Shown here piece by piece: positions 1 to 8,116 of a stretch of DNA of 26,456 nucleotides (position 1 is its first letter; each line of letters begins with the position of its first letter). The notes below the pieces were generated by a model. That model was not told the origin of the DNA, did not search any database, and saw only the letters and a program-made list of their open reading frames with translations. The DNA comes from an uncultured Acidobacteriota bacterium (GTDB lineage: Bacteria > Acidobacteriota > Terriglobia > Terriglobales > Acidobacteriaceae). The stretch is taken from contig CAILBQ010000183.1 in the NCBI GenBank assembly GCA_903832475.1, positions 1 to 26,456 of the forward strand, read 5' to 3'. The translations under genes were made by a program, and so were the position numbers.

Positions 1-2
1 CT

Positions 3-821
3 TATCTGCTTCGACTCACCGACTTGAATGGCTATCGCTCGCCCGCCGATCTCTACCGACTGGCCGGTATGAAACGCGACGAAACCTCGATCAGCAACTT
101 AAACACTTCAAAACTCGCCAGCATCGCGAGCCAACCGACGCAGGTCTTGAGGCGAATTTCATTGCGACCGCCCACCAGTCACCCGCACAGCTTGAATCTT
201 TTAGAGCATTTGGTAAGTAAAACCGATCTCACTTTGACGGCTGCTACAGTATGCAAAGCCTGCGTTGACGAAACTGGGTTCGTTGAGGGTCACTGGCATA
301 TCGGCCTGATGGTCGCTTGTCCAGTGCATGAAAGAGCGGCGATTTGGTTTTGTGGTCGCTGCAAGAAAAGGGTCACATGGAATCGGAGGGGATTATTGAC
401 ATGTCGATGTGGAGCAGCGCTACACGAAGAACCGCGAACCATCTTTTCCGATGCAGAACTTTGGCTTCTTGATCAAATCAGATGCAAGGTGATTGGGGGT
501 CAGGCGAGGGATCGGCCGGGAGCCAACATGCCCAAGTCTCAATTCGGCGAGCTTGGTCTACAAGATACTCTTTCCATCGTACGGTTTCTGGGAAGGCACC
601 GGATGACTTCGAATAGAAGTCGTGAAACGGAATTGGGAAGGCCCTTGCTGCAAGCTGCGGCGACTGTACTGACCGAGTGGCCTGCCAATTTCCTGAAGCT
701 TTTGGGCGACATTAATCCAGGAGCAGGAGTGCCACAGGGAACAACTCATGATTTCGGCCTTAATAACATTTATTCCAGCGTGACCGAGGCGATAACCAAC
801 CGTTTTTTAAAGCGAACTTGA
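3..821 (+). CDS. tniQ: TniQ family transposition protein (5' end outside window)
   Basis: TniQ/TnsD-type proteins help Tn7-like and Tn5053-like transposons choose targets, working with the TniA/TnsB transposase and the TniB/TnsC ATPase. The frame is open to the left edge, and the residues before the first possible start (TTG at 24) read YLLRLTD followed by LNGYRSP. That is the usual TniQ N-terminal block, so the true start lies upstream of the window. Counting from the TTG codon, a zinc-ribbon pattern follows: C77xxC80, C99P.H102, C110xxC113 and C127xCG. The C-terminal part (WPANFLKLL and beyond) is less conserved. At about 270 visible residues it is shorter than many TniQ proteins, and TGA ends it at 819-821. 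In known elements tniQ follows tniA and tniB, which would lie to the left. Family assignment is fairly sure; whether the protein is intact is not. Confidence 0.8.
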   Translation, partial: YLLRLTDLNGYRSPADLYRLAGMKRDETSISNLNTSKLASIASQPTQVLRRISLRPPTSHPHSLNLLEHLVSKTDLTLTAATVCKACVDETGFVEGHWHIGLMVACPVHERAAIWFCGRCKKRVTWNRRGLLTCRCGAALHEEPRTIFSDAELWLLDQIRCKVIGGQARDRPGANMPKSQFGELGLQDTLSIVRFLGRHRMTSNRSRETELGRPLLQAAATVLTEWPANFLKLLGDINPGAGVPQGTTHDFGLNNIYSSVTEAITNRFLKRT

Positions 822-1119
822 CCACCAAAGCGGGCTCCTCACAGTATTCCTTGAATTTTCCCGGATCAGAGTCTGCGTCTGGATTGTTATGACTCCTTCG
901 CAGAAAACCTTTGCACGTAGTTCGTTTTCGGCTTCCGATCTGAAGGTAACTCCCCTATGTGCACGCCGTGGCATGTGCCATCGTTATGACGGCCGTTGGG
1001 ATCTCGACGAGTTCCTTGCCCCGAATCGCCCCAGTTTATCGAATGTGCACTCGTGTCTTTTTAAACAATTGATCCTAAGAGACTTCTCTATGCCTGGGTT
1101 GACCCCAGCGTCAATTAAT

Positions 1120-1197
1120 CTGGAAAATTTCAACTTATGGGTTAAGAGAGCCGGAAAATTTCATCTCTTGGGGCCTTTCGATTTCGATTTATTGGGG
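1120..1197 (+). repeat. Three ordered repeats, possible transposase-binding sites
   Basis: Two copies of GGAAAATTTCA (1122-1132 and 1153-1163) sit in a longer similarity of about 22 bp ending in TGGG. A third, weaker copy (ATTTCGATTTATTGGG) starts at 1181. The ATTTC cores start at 1127, 1158 and 1181, all in the same orientation. An inverted, imperfect copy (TTGAATTTTCC) lies at 851-861. Closely spaced same-strand repeats downstream of tniQ resemble the TnsB/TniA-binding arrays at transposon ends. The sequence shows the repeats; the function is inferred. Confidence 0.4.
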
Positions 1198-1260
1198 AGA
1201 GACGCACGCTAAGCCTAGCATTCTAAAAGAGGAGCAATATCACCTTACCTGTAAACCCAC

Positions 1261-1290
1261 AGCAGACTTCGGTCTGCTCCATTTTCTTTG
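1261..1290 (+). terminator. UUCG-tetraloop hairpin, likely intrinsic terminator
   Basis: AGCAGAC and GTCTGCT form a perfect 7-bp stem around a TTCG tetraloop (1261-1278), followed by CC and the T-rich run ATTTTCTTT. This fits a plus-strand rho-independent terminator, although the T-run is interrupted. No clear gene sits directly upstream on the plus strand, so it may have been parted from its gene by an insertion. Confidence 0.5.
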
Positions 1291-1313
1291 CCGCAAGAGT
1301 GCCTATCTATGGG

Positions 1314-1333
1314 ATTGTTCCACGTGGAACAAT
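1314..1333. other. parS: parS-like ParB-binding palindrome
   Basis: A perfect 20-bp palindrome has the core TGTTCCACGTGGAACA at 1316-1331, with one matching A/T and one matching T/A pair outside it on each side. The 16-mer belongs to the parS family: it matches the variant well known from Pseudomonas and differs from the Bacillus form TGTTTCACGTGAAACA by a symmetric C/G for T/A change. ParB binds such sites and loads onto DNA with CTP for chromosome or plasmid segregation. A CACGTG-centred operator for another regulator is the main alternative. Confidence 0.7.
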
Positions 1334-1637
1334 TCGACCCATTTCTCGACGTATGGCGAATTTCGCTGCAGTTTCTTCTATGCTTTTTCGAATGAAGGAG
1401 TTGCGGGAAATGCGGGTGGATTTTTTCAGGCGAGAATGGCAGATACATTTGTATACGGCGTCGCGGAAATCTTCAAATGGAATTCGGGATTCGGGCCGAC
1501 GATGATGACGAGCTGCCAGGAATCACCGCTTGTGTCTTCCGGATTCCGATGGGAATGAGCTATCCCGAGTCAGTGTTTCAAGAAATGGATACCGAATAGC
1601 TCATACAGTGACCCGATCATGCGCATAGGGTTAGCAC

Positions 1638-2093
1638 ATGACAATTATGAATCTTGATAGAGGTCGCCGCTCCGCAATTGGTTTTAAAGTAGTGGGGCAA
1701 CTCAGTGCCGACGACGTACTTACGCTTTCGAATCAAATCGAAGACGCCATCGTGGCGCACGGAAAGCCGATCGGTGTCCTGGTGGATATCTCTGAGATGG
1801 ATGGCGCGACGTGGGCGGCCCGCTGGGACGAAATGCGTTTCCTGCAAAAGCACAACGACCAGATCGCGCGGCTTGCCATCATCAGCAACGACGAGTGGCA
1901 GGAGATTCGCGAGATGATTCTTGTCGCGACGGCCGCGATGCAGGCGGAAACCTCGTATTTCCTTTCCTCCGAGATGGATCACGCGTGGCACTGGGTGAAG
2001 AGGAGCAACGTGGAAAACACCATGGCGGTGCGCATTGTGCATCCAGGGAAGAGGCTTTTCAGCGACTACACTCCCGAGTTTACCGGGCTCTGA
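1638..2093 (+). CDS. SpoIIAA-like / STAS-fold protein
   Basis: This 151-residue soluble protein resembles the SpoIIAA-like (STAS/SEC14-type) family of small single-domain proteins, whose role is mostly unknown. Visible family traits are an N-terminal strand region with VVGQLSADDVLTL, a central strand IGVLVDISEMDG, the segment IARLAIISNDEW and a C-terminal AWHWVKRS helix. Such proteins often bind hydrophobic ligands or act in regulation, but nothing here identifies a partner. ATG 1638 has AGGG about 8 nt upstream; the ATG three codons later is less well placed. There is no signal peptide or membrane segment. It stands alone, between the accessory segment and the convergent NHL gene. Confidence 0.75.
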   Translation: MTIMNLDRGRRSAIGFKVVGQLSADDVLTLSNQIEDAIVAHGKPIGVLVDISEMDGATWAARWDEMRFLQKHNDQIARLAIISNDEWQEIREMILVATAAMQAETSYFLSSEMDHAWHWVKRSNVENTMAVRIVHPGKRLFSDYTPEFTGL

Positions 2094-2123
2094 TCGCGGG
2101 CTTCGCCAGCGTTCTGGCACGTT

Positions 2124-2162
2124 GGTCACCGACGTCGTGGATCGACATCGTGGACCGACATC
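2124..2162 (+). repeat. Short 13-bp tandem repeat
   Basis: GTGGATCGACATC (2137-2149) is followed directly by GTGGACCGACATC (2150-2162), with one mismatch. The preceding 13 bp match at roughly 9 positions. The repeats lie in the gap between two convergent genes and have no recognised function. Confidence 0.5.
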
Positions 2163-2274
2163 GCAGGCAAATCAGTTGGTCGCAGAAATAGAAACGCCGA
2201 TTCAGACGGGCAAGCCGGCTGCATGGGCGTTTGGTGAGTTGCACAGAGCGATTCGAGAAGGTGCGCTGGCGTCG

Positions 2275-4830
2275 CTACTGGCCTGAACCGCTGAGAGAGA
2301 TGGTTGGCTGGGAGAAAAGGGCGTTCGAGTAGATCCTTACGAAGCCCTGCTGGCTGCCGGCTTTCGCCGGTGTGAACGATACCGTGATCTTGCAGGTCTG
2401 TCCGGCAGACAGGTCTTTGCCGGCGCAGTCGCTGCTGACCTCAAAGCCGTCGCTCGCGGTGACCTGCTGGATCCTGGTGGGGCCGATGGAACTGAGGGTA
2501 ACGGTATGTGACTTGCTGGTGCCGACCTTCTGGGAAGGAAACGACAGGTATTTGGCGGTGAGACCAAAGGCCGGGAAAGCGCTCACCTGGCGAATGCGGT
2601 TGTTGCGAGAATCGACGATATAGAAATTGCCGTAGGAGTCCTGATCGATGCCTGAGGGTCCATTGAAGTTGGCGTTGGTGGCGATACCGCCGTCGCCGTA
2701 TGAGCCTCCGGTGGTATCGCCCGAATAGACTCCGGCGAAGGTCGTCACAATGCCATCTGGAGTGAGCCAATTCGCGGTTTGGCCGGCTCCATCAGTGAAG
2801 AAGACGTTGCCGTTGCGATCGGCTTTGACCGAGGTGGGGAGGATCAGGCCAGTGTAAGGCTGGTAATAGCCGTTATTGGTGGCATTCCCATAGGTGCCGG
2901 CGATGGTGCGAATGATGCCGGTGGCCGCGGTGATTCTGCGAATGATGGAGTTGCAGGTGTCGGCGATGTAGATATTGCCGGCCGGATCGACCGAGACTCC
3001 ATTGGGATAGCAGAGAGGCGCCAGGGTGGCGGGGCCTTCGTTGCCGGAGGGCTGTTGGTCATATCCCCGGCAGCGGTTCAGGGGTCCGCCGGCTATGGTG
3101 CTGACCAGGGTTGTGTGGGCGGCGATCTTGCGGATGACGCAGTTGAGGCTGTCGGCGAGATACATGTTGTCTGCGGCGTCAAAGGCGATCGAGTTCACGG
3201 CATTGAAAAGAGCGGAAGATGCCGGCCCTCCGTCGCCGGAGTAGCCGGCGACAGAAGGGGTGCCGGCGAAGGTCGAGATGATCCCGGTCGAAGCGTCGAC
3301 CCTGCGGATGTTGCTGTTATCCGCGATGTAGATGTTCCCTTGGCTGTCTTTGGCCATGCCATTCGGGGTGGCGAGTTGGGTAGTCGGTGAGTTGGCGGGA
3401 GAGCCATCCCCGGCGGAGCCGAAGCCTGGAAAGCCATTGCCGGCGAAGTCGGAGATGCGATGGGTGGCGCTGTCCCAGACGTATACGGCGGAGGTGTCTC
3501 CACCGCCCACGTAGACCTTGTTCGAGTCAGGGTCGGCGAAGACACCTCCTGGCGAGAAAAGCTGAGGCTGGCCGAGCGCGTTATCGAGACTGAGTGGATT
3601 GGACCAGGGAACTCCGAGCCAGCCGGTGAGGCTGGTCATGGCGCCGGTGCTGATGGAGACTTTTCTCACCACGGCGACGGACGCATCCGAGATGTAGAGG
3701 TTGCCGAGGCCATCGTCCGTGATTCCCCCGGGAGACATGCAGGCATTGATCGCCTGGGTATTGCTGGAAACGCAGTTGGGGTGAGGCGCTCCGGCGATGG
3801 TGGTGAGCAGGCCGGGATGGGGCACACCTCCGGTGGAACTGACGGTGAACTGGCGTACACGGCTGTTTCCGCCATCGGCGATTTGGATGGTTGCGGTGCC
3901 GCTCTTGGCGGCGACGTGGATCTCCGCGGGAACGCCGAGTTCCGCCAGGGGTGCGCTGACGTTGTCGACGAAACCACAGATGGGCTGCCCGGCGATGCGG
4001 TAGAGCTTGTTGGTCGAGCCTACGATCTCGTCAATCTCACAATTTTGGGAAAGAAAGACGTTGGCCGGAGTTACGGAACTGTCGAGGCCGATCGCTGCCG
4101 GTCCGCAGAGGGGCGCGGCGGTGGGACTGGACCCGTTCACGGTCTGCGGCTGGGTGCAGTAGACGTTTGCAACGCCGGCGACGGTGGAGATGGTTCCTTG
4201 AGGCGTTCCGCCGGCAATCTTGCGCATCATGTCTGACCCTGTGCCCGCGCCGTCGAAGAAGTAGAGATCGCCATTGACGGGGTTGATGGTCAAGCCAACC
4301 GGACCGGCCAGTTCCGCGGCATTGGCGGGGCCGCCGTCCCCGGAGTAGCCGCAGAGCGGGTGGGAGAGTGGCCCAGAGCCATGCGACGTATCGACCACGC
4401 CGGCGACTACGGAGATCTGGCCGGTCTTCTGGTCAAGCTTCTGGATGACGCAATTGAATGTGTCGGCGATGTAGACGTTGGCGGGGATCGCCGAATCGAC
4501 GGCTATCCCGCTGAAGGCATACAGCTGAACAAGCAGACCGGAGCCGGAAGCGCCGTCATACCCCTGGCTGCCATCCCCCGCGATGTGGGTGACGATACCG
4601 TTGGGGCTTATCTTGTAAATGGCGCCGACATAGTACTGATACGTGGCGACAACGTAGAGGTTGCCCTCGGCGTCGATGGCGATGGGGCCGCCGCCGAGGT
4701 TGACGGCGAGGCCGGGGATGCCGCTGGGGCCGCCTCCGACAACGGTGTTGATCCTGTCATGCGCCAGGGCGGGGACGGCGATGGATGCAAGAGCCAGGCA
4801 GAGAGCAACCAGAGAGGATAGGCGGTTCAT
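2275..4830 (-). CDS. Exported NHL-repeat beta-propeller protein with C-terminal ASH domain (paralog A)
   Basis: The protein is 851 residues. A signal peptide is expected at residues 1-23, cut after PALA before HD. About 700 residues of NHL-type propeller blades follow, with many repeats of the pattern GNxYIAD..N..IRR....G.I.T.AG. The last ~100 residues (from FGLTAKYLSF) form an ASH/choice-of-anchor-D immunoglobulin-like domain ending SLSGSGQ. Recurring cysteine blade motifs (DTFNCVIQKLD, DSLNCVIRKI, DTCNSIIRRI) suggest disulfides outside the cytoplasm. The ATG at 4830 was chosen because GGAGAA lies 6 nt upstream and the signal peptide begins there; an in-frame start at 4887 would add a non-secretory leader. 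NHL propellers usually bind protein or glycan ligands, and the ligand here is unknown. It is a clear paralog of the next gene upstream on its strand. Confidence 0.85.
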   Translation of the reverse strand: MNRLSSLVALCLALASIAVPALAHDRINTVVGGGPSGIPGLAVNLGGGPIAIDAEGNLYVVATYQYYVGAIYKISPNGIVTHIAGDGSQGYDGASGSGLLVQLYAFSGIAVDSAIPANVYIADTFNCVIQKLDQKTGQISVVAGVVDTSHGSGPLSHPLCGYSGDGGPANAAELAGPVGLTINPVNGDLYFFDGAGTGSDMMRKIAGGTPQGTISTVAGVANVYCTQPQTVNGSSPTAAPLCGPAAIGLDSSVTPANVFLSQNCEIDEIVGSTNKLYRIAGQPICGFVDNVSAPLAELGVPAEIHVAAKSGTATIQIADGGNSRVRQFTVSSTGGVPHPGLLTTIAGAPHPNCVSSNTQAINACMSPGGITDDGLGNLYISDASVAVVRKVSISTGAMTSLTGWLGVPWSNPLSLDNALGQPQLFSPGGVFADPDSNKVYVGGGDTSAVYVWDSATHRISDFAGNGFPGFGSAGDGSPANSPTTQLATPNGMAKDSQGNIYIADNSNIRRVDASTGIISTFAGTPSVAGYSGDGGPASSALFNAVNSIAFDAADNMYLADSLNCVIRKIAAHTTLVSTIAGGPLNRCRGYDQQPSGNEGPATLAPLCYPNGVSVDPAGNIYIADTCNSIIRRITAATGIIRTIAGTYGNATNNGYYQPYTGLILPTSVKADRNGNVFFTDGAGQTANWLTPDGIVTTFAGVYSGDTTGGSYGDGGIATNANFNGPSGIDQDSYGNFYIVDSRNNRIRQVSAFPAFGLTAKYLSFPSQKVGTSKSHTVTLSSIGPTRIQQVTASDGFEVSSDCAGKDLSAGQTCKITVSFTPAKAGSQQGFVRIYSNALFSQPTISLSGSGQ

Positions 4831-4886
4831 GAGCTTCTCCCTTGTTCGATTCGTGAAGGACGGATGCCTGGGGAGGGTCCGGGCCA

Positions 4887-4892
4887 ACTATA
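4887..4892 (-). promoter_or_regulatory. Candidate -10 element of NHL gene A
   Basis: On the minus strand the sequence reads GAGTATAGTTGG, with TATAGT about 57 nt before the ATG at 4830. A very similar GAGTATATTG lies about 55 nt before the paralogous gene. No good -35 hexamer is seen. The call rests on the shared sequence and position. Confidence 0.3.
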
Positions 4893-5021
4893 CTCCGGTT
4901 CGGCGGGAAAGTGGCCGGAAATGCCGAGTTTCTGTCAGTCCAGGTGATGCGGCCGGAACATTCTCCTGTCGAGCGCAGGGTGACCTGGCGTCCTTCGCAT
5001 GATCACCTCGCCTCGGATCGG

Positions 5022-7640
5022 CTATCGGACCCCTGTGCCGTAGAGGGTGACGGTGTCTGGATTGCCAGCCGGCGTTCCGAATTGTTTGTGGCCGAAGAAG
5101 GCATCGGAATAAATGCGCAGGAAGCCTGCGATGTAGGCAGCTCGCGTGGGCTGGAAGGTAACTTTGATCTGGCAGGTCTGGCCGGCGGACAGCGTCTCTC
5201 CGGTGCAGTTGTCGGTTTCCTTGAAGTTGTCACTGAGGGTAAGGTTGGCGATTCGCGTGGGGCCGATGGCGCTGAGGGTGATGGTCTGGGTGGGACTCGT
5301 GGTGCCCACGGTTTGGGCGTTCGAAAATTGAAGATTGCTTTGGTCGAGCCCGTAGCCGGAAAAGGCGCTGATGCGCCGGATGCGGTTGTTGCATTGATCG
5401 ACCACGTAGAAATTCCCGTAGGCGTCCTGGTCGATGCCGGTGGGGCCATCGATGGTGGCATTGGTGGCGAGGCCGCCGTCGCCTAACAAGCCTTCGCCGC
5501 AAACAACAAAGGGCTGTCCAGCTGCCTCGGACGGATCGCCGCCGAAAGTGATCATCTGGCCTGCCGGGGTAACCCAGCGCACAAGGTCGTTGCCGGTGTC
5601 GGCGAAGAAGACGTTTCCGTTCTTATCCACCTTGAGTGCGCCGGGGAAGGCTATTTGTTTCTGGGTGGCCGGGCCGTCGCCGTTGAAGCCGAAGAAAAGC
5701 CCGCCGACTCCGGCCACAGCCTGGATGAGTCCGGTCTTGACTTGTACCATGCGGACTTCAGAGTTGCAGGTGTCATTGAAGTAGATGTTTCCCGCGCCGT
5801 CCACCGAGATTCCCGTGGGCTGACAGAGGATTGCCGCAAGGGCCGGACCGCCGTCGTCATTGGCGTAGTTGGGCGCGCCGGCACAGTCGGCGGCGGGGGA
5901 GCCAGCAATCCGCGTGACTGCGGTCGTCTGGGCGTCAATTTTAAAGATGGCGCAGGCGCCCGCATCCGCTACATACATGTCTCCCGCGGCATTGAATGCG
6001 ATAGAGGCGGGGTAGACGAATCTGAAGTCGGCGGCGAGGCAGCCATCGCTGACGCAGAAATTGTTTGGCCCTCCCGCGAAGGTGGTGATGATGCCGGTGT
6101 GGGCGTCTACCCGGCGGATGGTGTCGCTGTACGACTCGTAGTTCACGTTGTAGGGATCGGCGATGTAGATATTGCCCTCAGGGTCTTTGGCGATGGCGGA
6201 GGGATTGGCGAGTTCGGTGGATGGGTCGATGGCGGGCAGGCCGTCGCCGGCGAGGCCCTGGATTCCGTTGCCGGCGAAGTCAGAAATGCGGTTGGTGGCG
6301 CTGTCCCAGACGTAGGCCGCGTGACTGCTTCCGCCCGCTACGTACACTTTGCTTGAAGCGGGATCTGCAAAGACACCGACGGGCTTGTCGAGGGCCGGCT
6401 GCGAACGCGTGTTCTTCAGTACCAGCGGATTGGTATAGGGAAATAGATGGACATTCCCGGATGTTTGATTCCAGCCGATGACGGTGGCGATCTGGCCGGT
6501 GCTGGCGGCTATCTTGTAGACCTCATCGTTGACAGCGTCGGAGATGAATAGGTCACCCGAGGCGTCCTGGGCGATGCCCAAAGCATCCATGCAGAAATTG
6601 AGGGGCTGATTTGTATTTCCCGTGCATTGTTTGCCGGAGCCGGCGACGACCGTGATGCCGCTCGAATGGGGAATTCCGCCGGAAGATGTGACGGAGAAGC
6701 GAAAGACGTCGCCCTGGAGTGCGTCTGCCACTTGAACCGTGGCGCTGCCGTGATTCGCCGCGACGTCAATCTGATACGAAAAGAAGGTGTTTTGGGCGCC
6801 TGCCGCATTCCCTGCGACGCGATACATTTTGCTGGTGGCGCCAACCACTTCCTCAATTCCACCGCCATCCGCGATGTACAGATTGGGCGGGCTGGCGGAG
6901 GTGTCGAGGGCCACTCCCTGGAGAGTGCACAGCGGCGTGCTGATGGCGACAGCGCCACTCACGATGGTGGAGTTGCTGCAGAATTTGCCATCTTGTCCGG
7001 CGACTGTGCTGATGGTCCCTAGAGCTGAACCACCACCAACCTTACGAACGACATTGGCGGGAGCGGGGAGGCTGCCGATGACCCACCCGTCGGCGATATA
7101 CAGATCGCCATTGGCCGGGTTAATGGCTAAATCGACGGGAGCGACCAACGTTGCAGCGTTGGCAGGGCCGCCGTCGCCGGAGAAGCCGCAGACCGGCCTC
7201 CCTGTGGAGTCAATCGAGCCAGCCACGATAGAAAGGAGGCCCGTCTTCTGATCCAGTTTGCGGACCAAGCAATTGCCGGTATCAGCGATGTAGACGTTGG
7301 CGGGATTGGCGGTGTCGACGGCGATTCCGCTGGGCTTATTCAGTTGAATGTGGAGGGCGGAGCCGGTGGACCCATCGTATTGCTCAGCGTCGTTGCCGGC
7401 GATATGGGTGACGATGCCGGAGGTACTCAGCTTGAAGACTGCGCCTATACCATCGACGATGTAGAGATTGCCTTGGGTGTCCGCGGCGATGCGCCCGGTG
7501 CCGGGAAGGTCTGTGGCAATGCCGGGGATGCCGTTTGGGCCTCCGCCGAGGACGGTGGTGATTTTGTCGTGGGCGAGGGCCGGCGCCGTGAGCAGGGCGA
7601 GGAACGAACCCAGGATAGCAAGATAGGATTGGCGATTCAT
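5022..7640 (-). CDS. Exported NHL-repeat beta-propeller protein with C-terminal ASH domain (paralog B)
   Basis: The 872-residue protein has the same architecture as paralog A. A signal peptide occupies residues 1-23 (MNRQSYLAIL...APALA, then HD). NHL blades fill most of the chain (for example NVYIADTGNCLVRKLDQ and GNIYFNDTCNSEVRMVQ). A C-terminal ASH-like domain starts near YGLDQSNLQF and ends VTLYGTGVR. The N-terminal mature segment (HDKITTVLGGGPNGIPG) closely matches paralog A (HDRINTVVGGGPSGIPG), so the pair arose by tandem duplication. ATG 7640 has GAGGAG 5 nt upstream. The 191 bp between the stop and the start of paralog A hold that gene's candidate promoter. The likely location is the periplasm or cell surface, where ASH domains are thought to serve in protein contacts. 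The ligand is unknown. Confidence 0.85.
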   Translation of the reverse strand: MNRQSYLAILGSFLALLTAPALAHDKITTVLGGGPNGIPGIATDLPGTGRIAADTQGNLYIVDGIGAVFKLSTSGIVTHIAGNDAEQYDGSTGSALHIQLNKPSGIAVDTANPANVYIADTGNCLVRKLDQKTGLLSIVAGSIDSTGRPVCGFSGDGGPANAATLVAPVDLAINPANGDLYIADGWVIGSLPAPANVVRKVGGGSALGTISTVAGQDGKFCSNSTIVSGAVAISTPLCTLQGVALDTSASPPNLYIADGGGIEEVVGATSKMYRVAGNAAGAQNTFFSYQIDVAANHGSATVQVADALQGDVFRFSVTSSGGIPHSSGITVVAGSGKQCTGNTNQPLNFCMDALGIAQDASGDLFISDAVNDEVYKIAASTGQIATVIGWNQTSGNVHLFPYTNPLVLKNTRSQPALDKPVGVFADPASSKVYVAGGSSHAAYVWDSATNRISDFAGNGIQGLAGDGLPAIDPSTELANPSAIAKDPEGNIYIADPYNVNYESYSDTIRRVDAHTGIITTFAGGPNNFCVSDGCLAADFRFVYPASIAFNAAGDMYVADAGACAIFKIDAQTTAVTRIAGSPAADCAGAPNYANDDGGPALAAILCQPTGISVDGAGNIYFNDTCNSEVRMVQVKTGLIQAVAGVGGLFFGFNGDGPATQKQIAFPGALKVDKNGNVFFADTGNDLVRWVTPAGQMITFGGDPSEAAGQPFVVCGEGLLGDGGLATNATIDGPTGIDQDAYGNFYVVDQCNNRIRRISAFSGYGLDQSNLQFSNAQTVGTTSPTQTITLSAIGPTRIANLTLSDNFKETDNCTGETLSAGQTCQIKVTFQPTRAAYIAGFLRIYSDAFFGHKQFGTPAGNPDTVTLYGTGVR

Positions 7641-8116
7641 ACACTCCTCAGTTTGTTTGGTAGGTATGCTGGCGCGCGGGGGAACTCCGCGGTCAATATA
7701 CTCTTTTAGCTCGTCCGTGAGCGCGGGAAATGACGGCTTATTTCCCTCGATCCGGCTGGCGGGATGAGCTGGAGATCGAGCTTTTCGGCTTGCTGGTAGA
7801 ATGTAGGAATGCCGCAGTGTGCGGTTGCTCTCCGTTCTTCTGTTCCGGACGAACCTGGGCGGAACTTCCGTAGGAAGTACTGCTTTGGGATCCTTGCAGA
7901 TGCGTTGGCCGAAGCCTTATTGCAGTACCCCTTGGCCGCCTGCACGTTGACCGGAACGCAACACCGCAAGATTGGGTAGCGCACGCAACAGGCCCGAAGA
8001 GGCTTGCGCGGCGACTTCGAGAGCCACCTGAGATCAAGCCGGCCCGGCCGGATGTGACACGAACCAGACGACTTCCCTGCCCTGCGAGGCACAAGCGAGT
8101 AAAGGAATCAGCACCT
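7641..8116. other. Divergent intergenic region between NHL gene B and typA
   Basis: These 476 bp hold the promoters of two divergent genes. For the NHL gene a TATATT -10 candidate lies at 7695-7700. For typA I see no convincing -35/-10 pair. A short inverted repeat ACTTCC-GTA-GGAAGT at 7864-7878 could be an operator or chance. The antisense open frames here (7706-8092 and 7738-8190) have no recognisable features and are judged spurious. Confidence 0.5.
7695..7700 (-). promoter_or_regulatory. Candidate -10 element of NHL gene B
   Basis: The minus strand reads AGAGTATATTGACC with TATATT about 55 nt before the ATG at 7640. It matches the element in front of paralog A in sequence and distance. 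A -35 hexamer is not evident. Confidence 0.3.

Larger units (their letters stand above)
822..1637. other. 816-bp stretch with no convincing gene, probable transposon flank
   Basis: This interval between tniQ and the SpoIIAA-like gene is AT-richer than the rest of the window. Its open frames (889-1212 plus, 1299-1505 plus, 1245-1448 minus) lack a good ribosome binding site and recognisable domains. It does hold three GAAAATTTC-type repeats (1120-1197), a UUCG-loop hairpin (1261-1278) and a parS-like palindrome (1314-1333), each listed separately. I infer a mobile-element end and its target flank. Confidence 0.5.

Noticed and set aside
889..1212. 107-residue plus-strand open frame
   Set aside because: No ribosome binding site or recognisable domain, and it overlaps the ordered repeats of the putative transposon end.
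1299..1505. 68-residue plus-strand frame covering the parS-like palindrome
   Set aside because: No ribosome binding site or domain; the palindrome itself explains part of the sequence.
1477..1599. Short plus-strand frame of 40 residues before the SpoIIAA-like gene, with protein-like composition
   Set aside because: Too short, with no family signature and only a weak GGAAA upstream; it could be a gene fragment but cannot be supported.
7947..7976. TTGACC as a possible -35 of typA
   Set aside because: No acceptable -10 hexamer at 16-18 bp.
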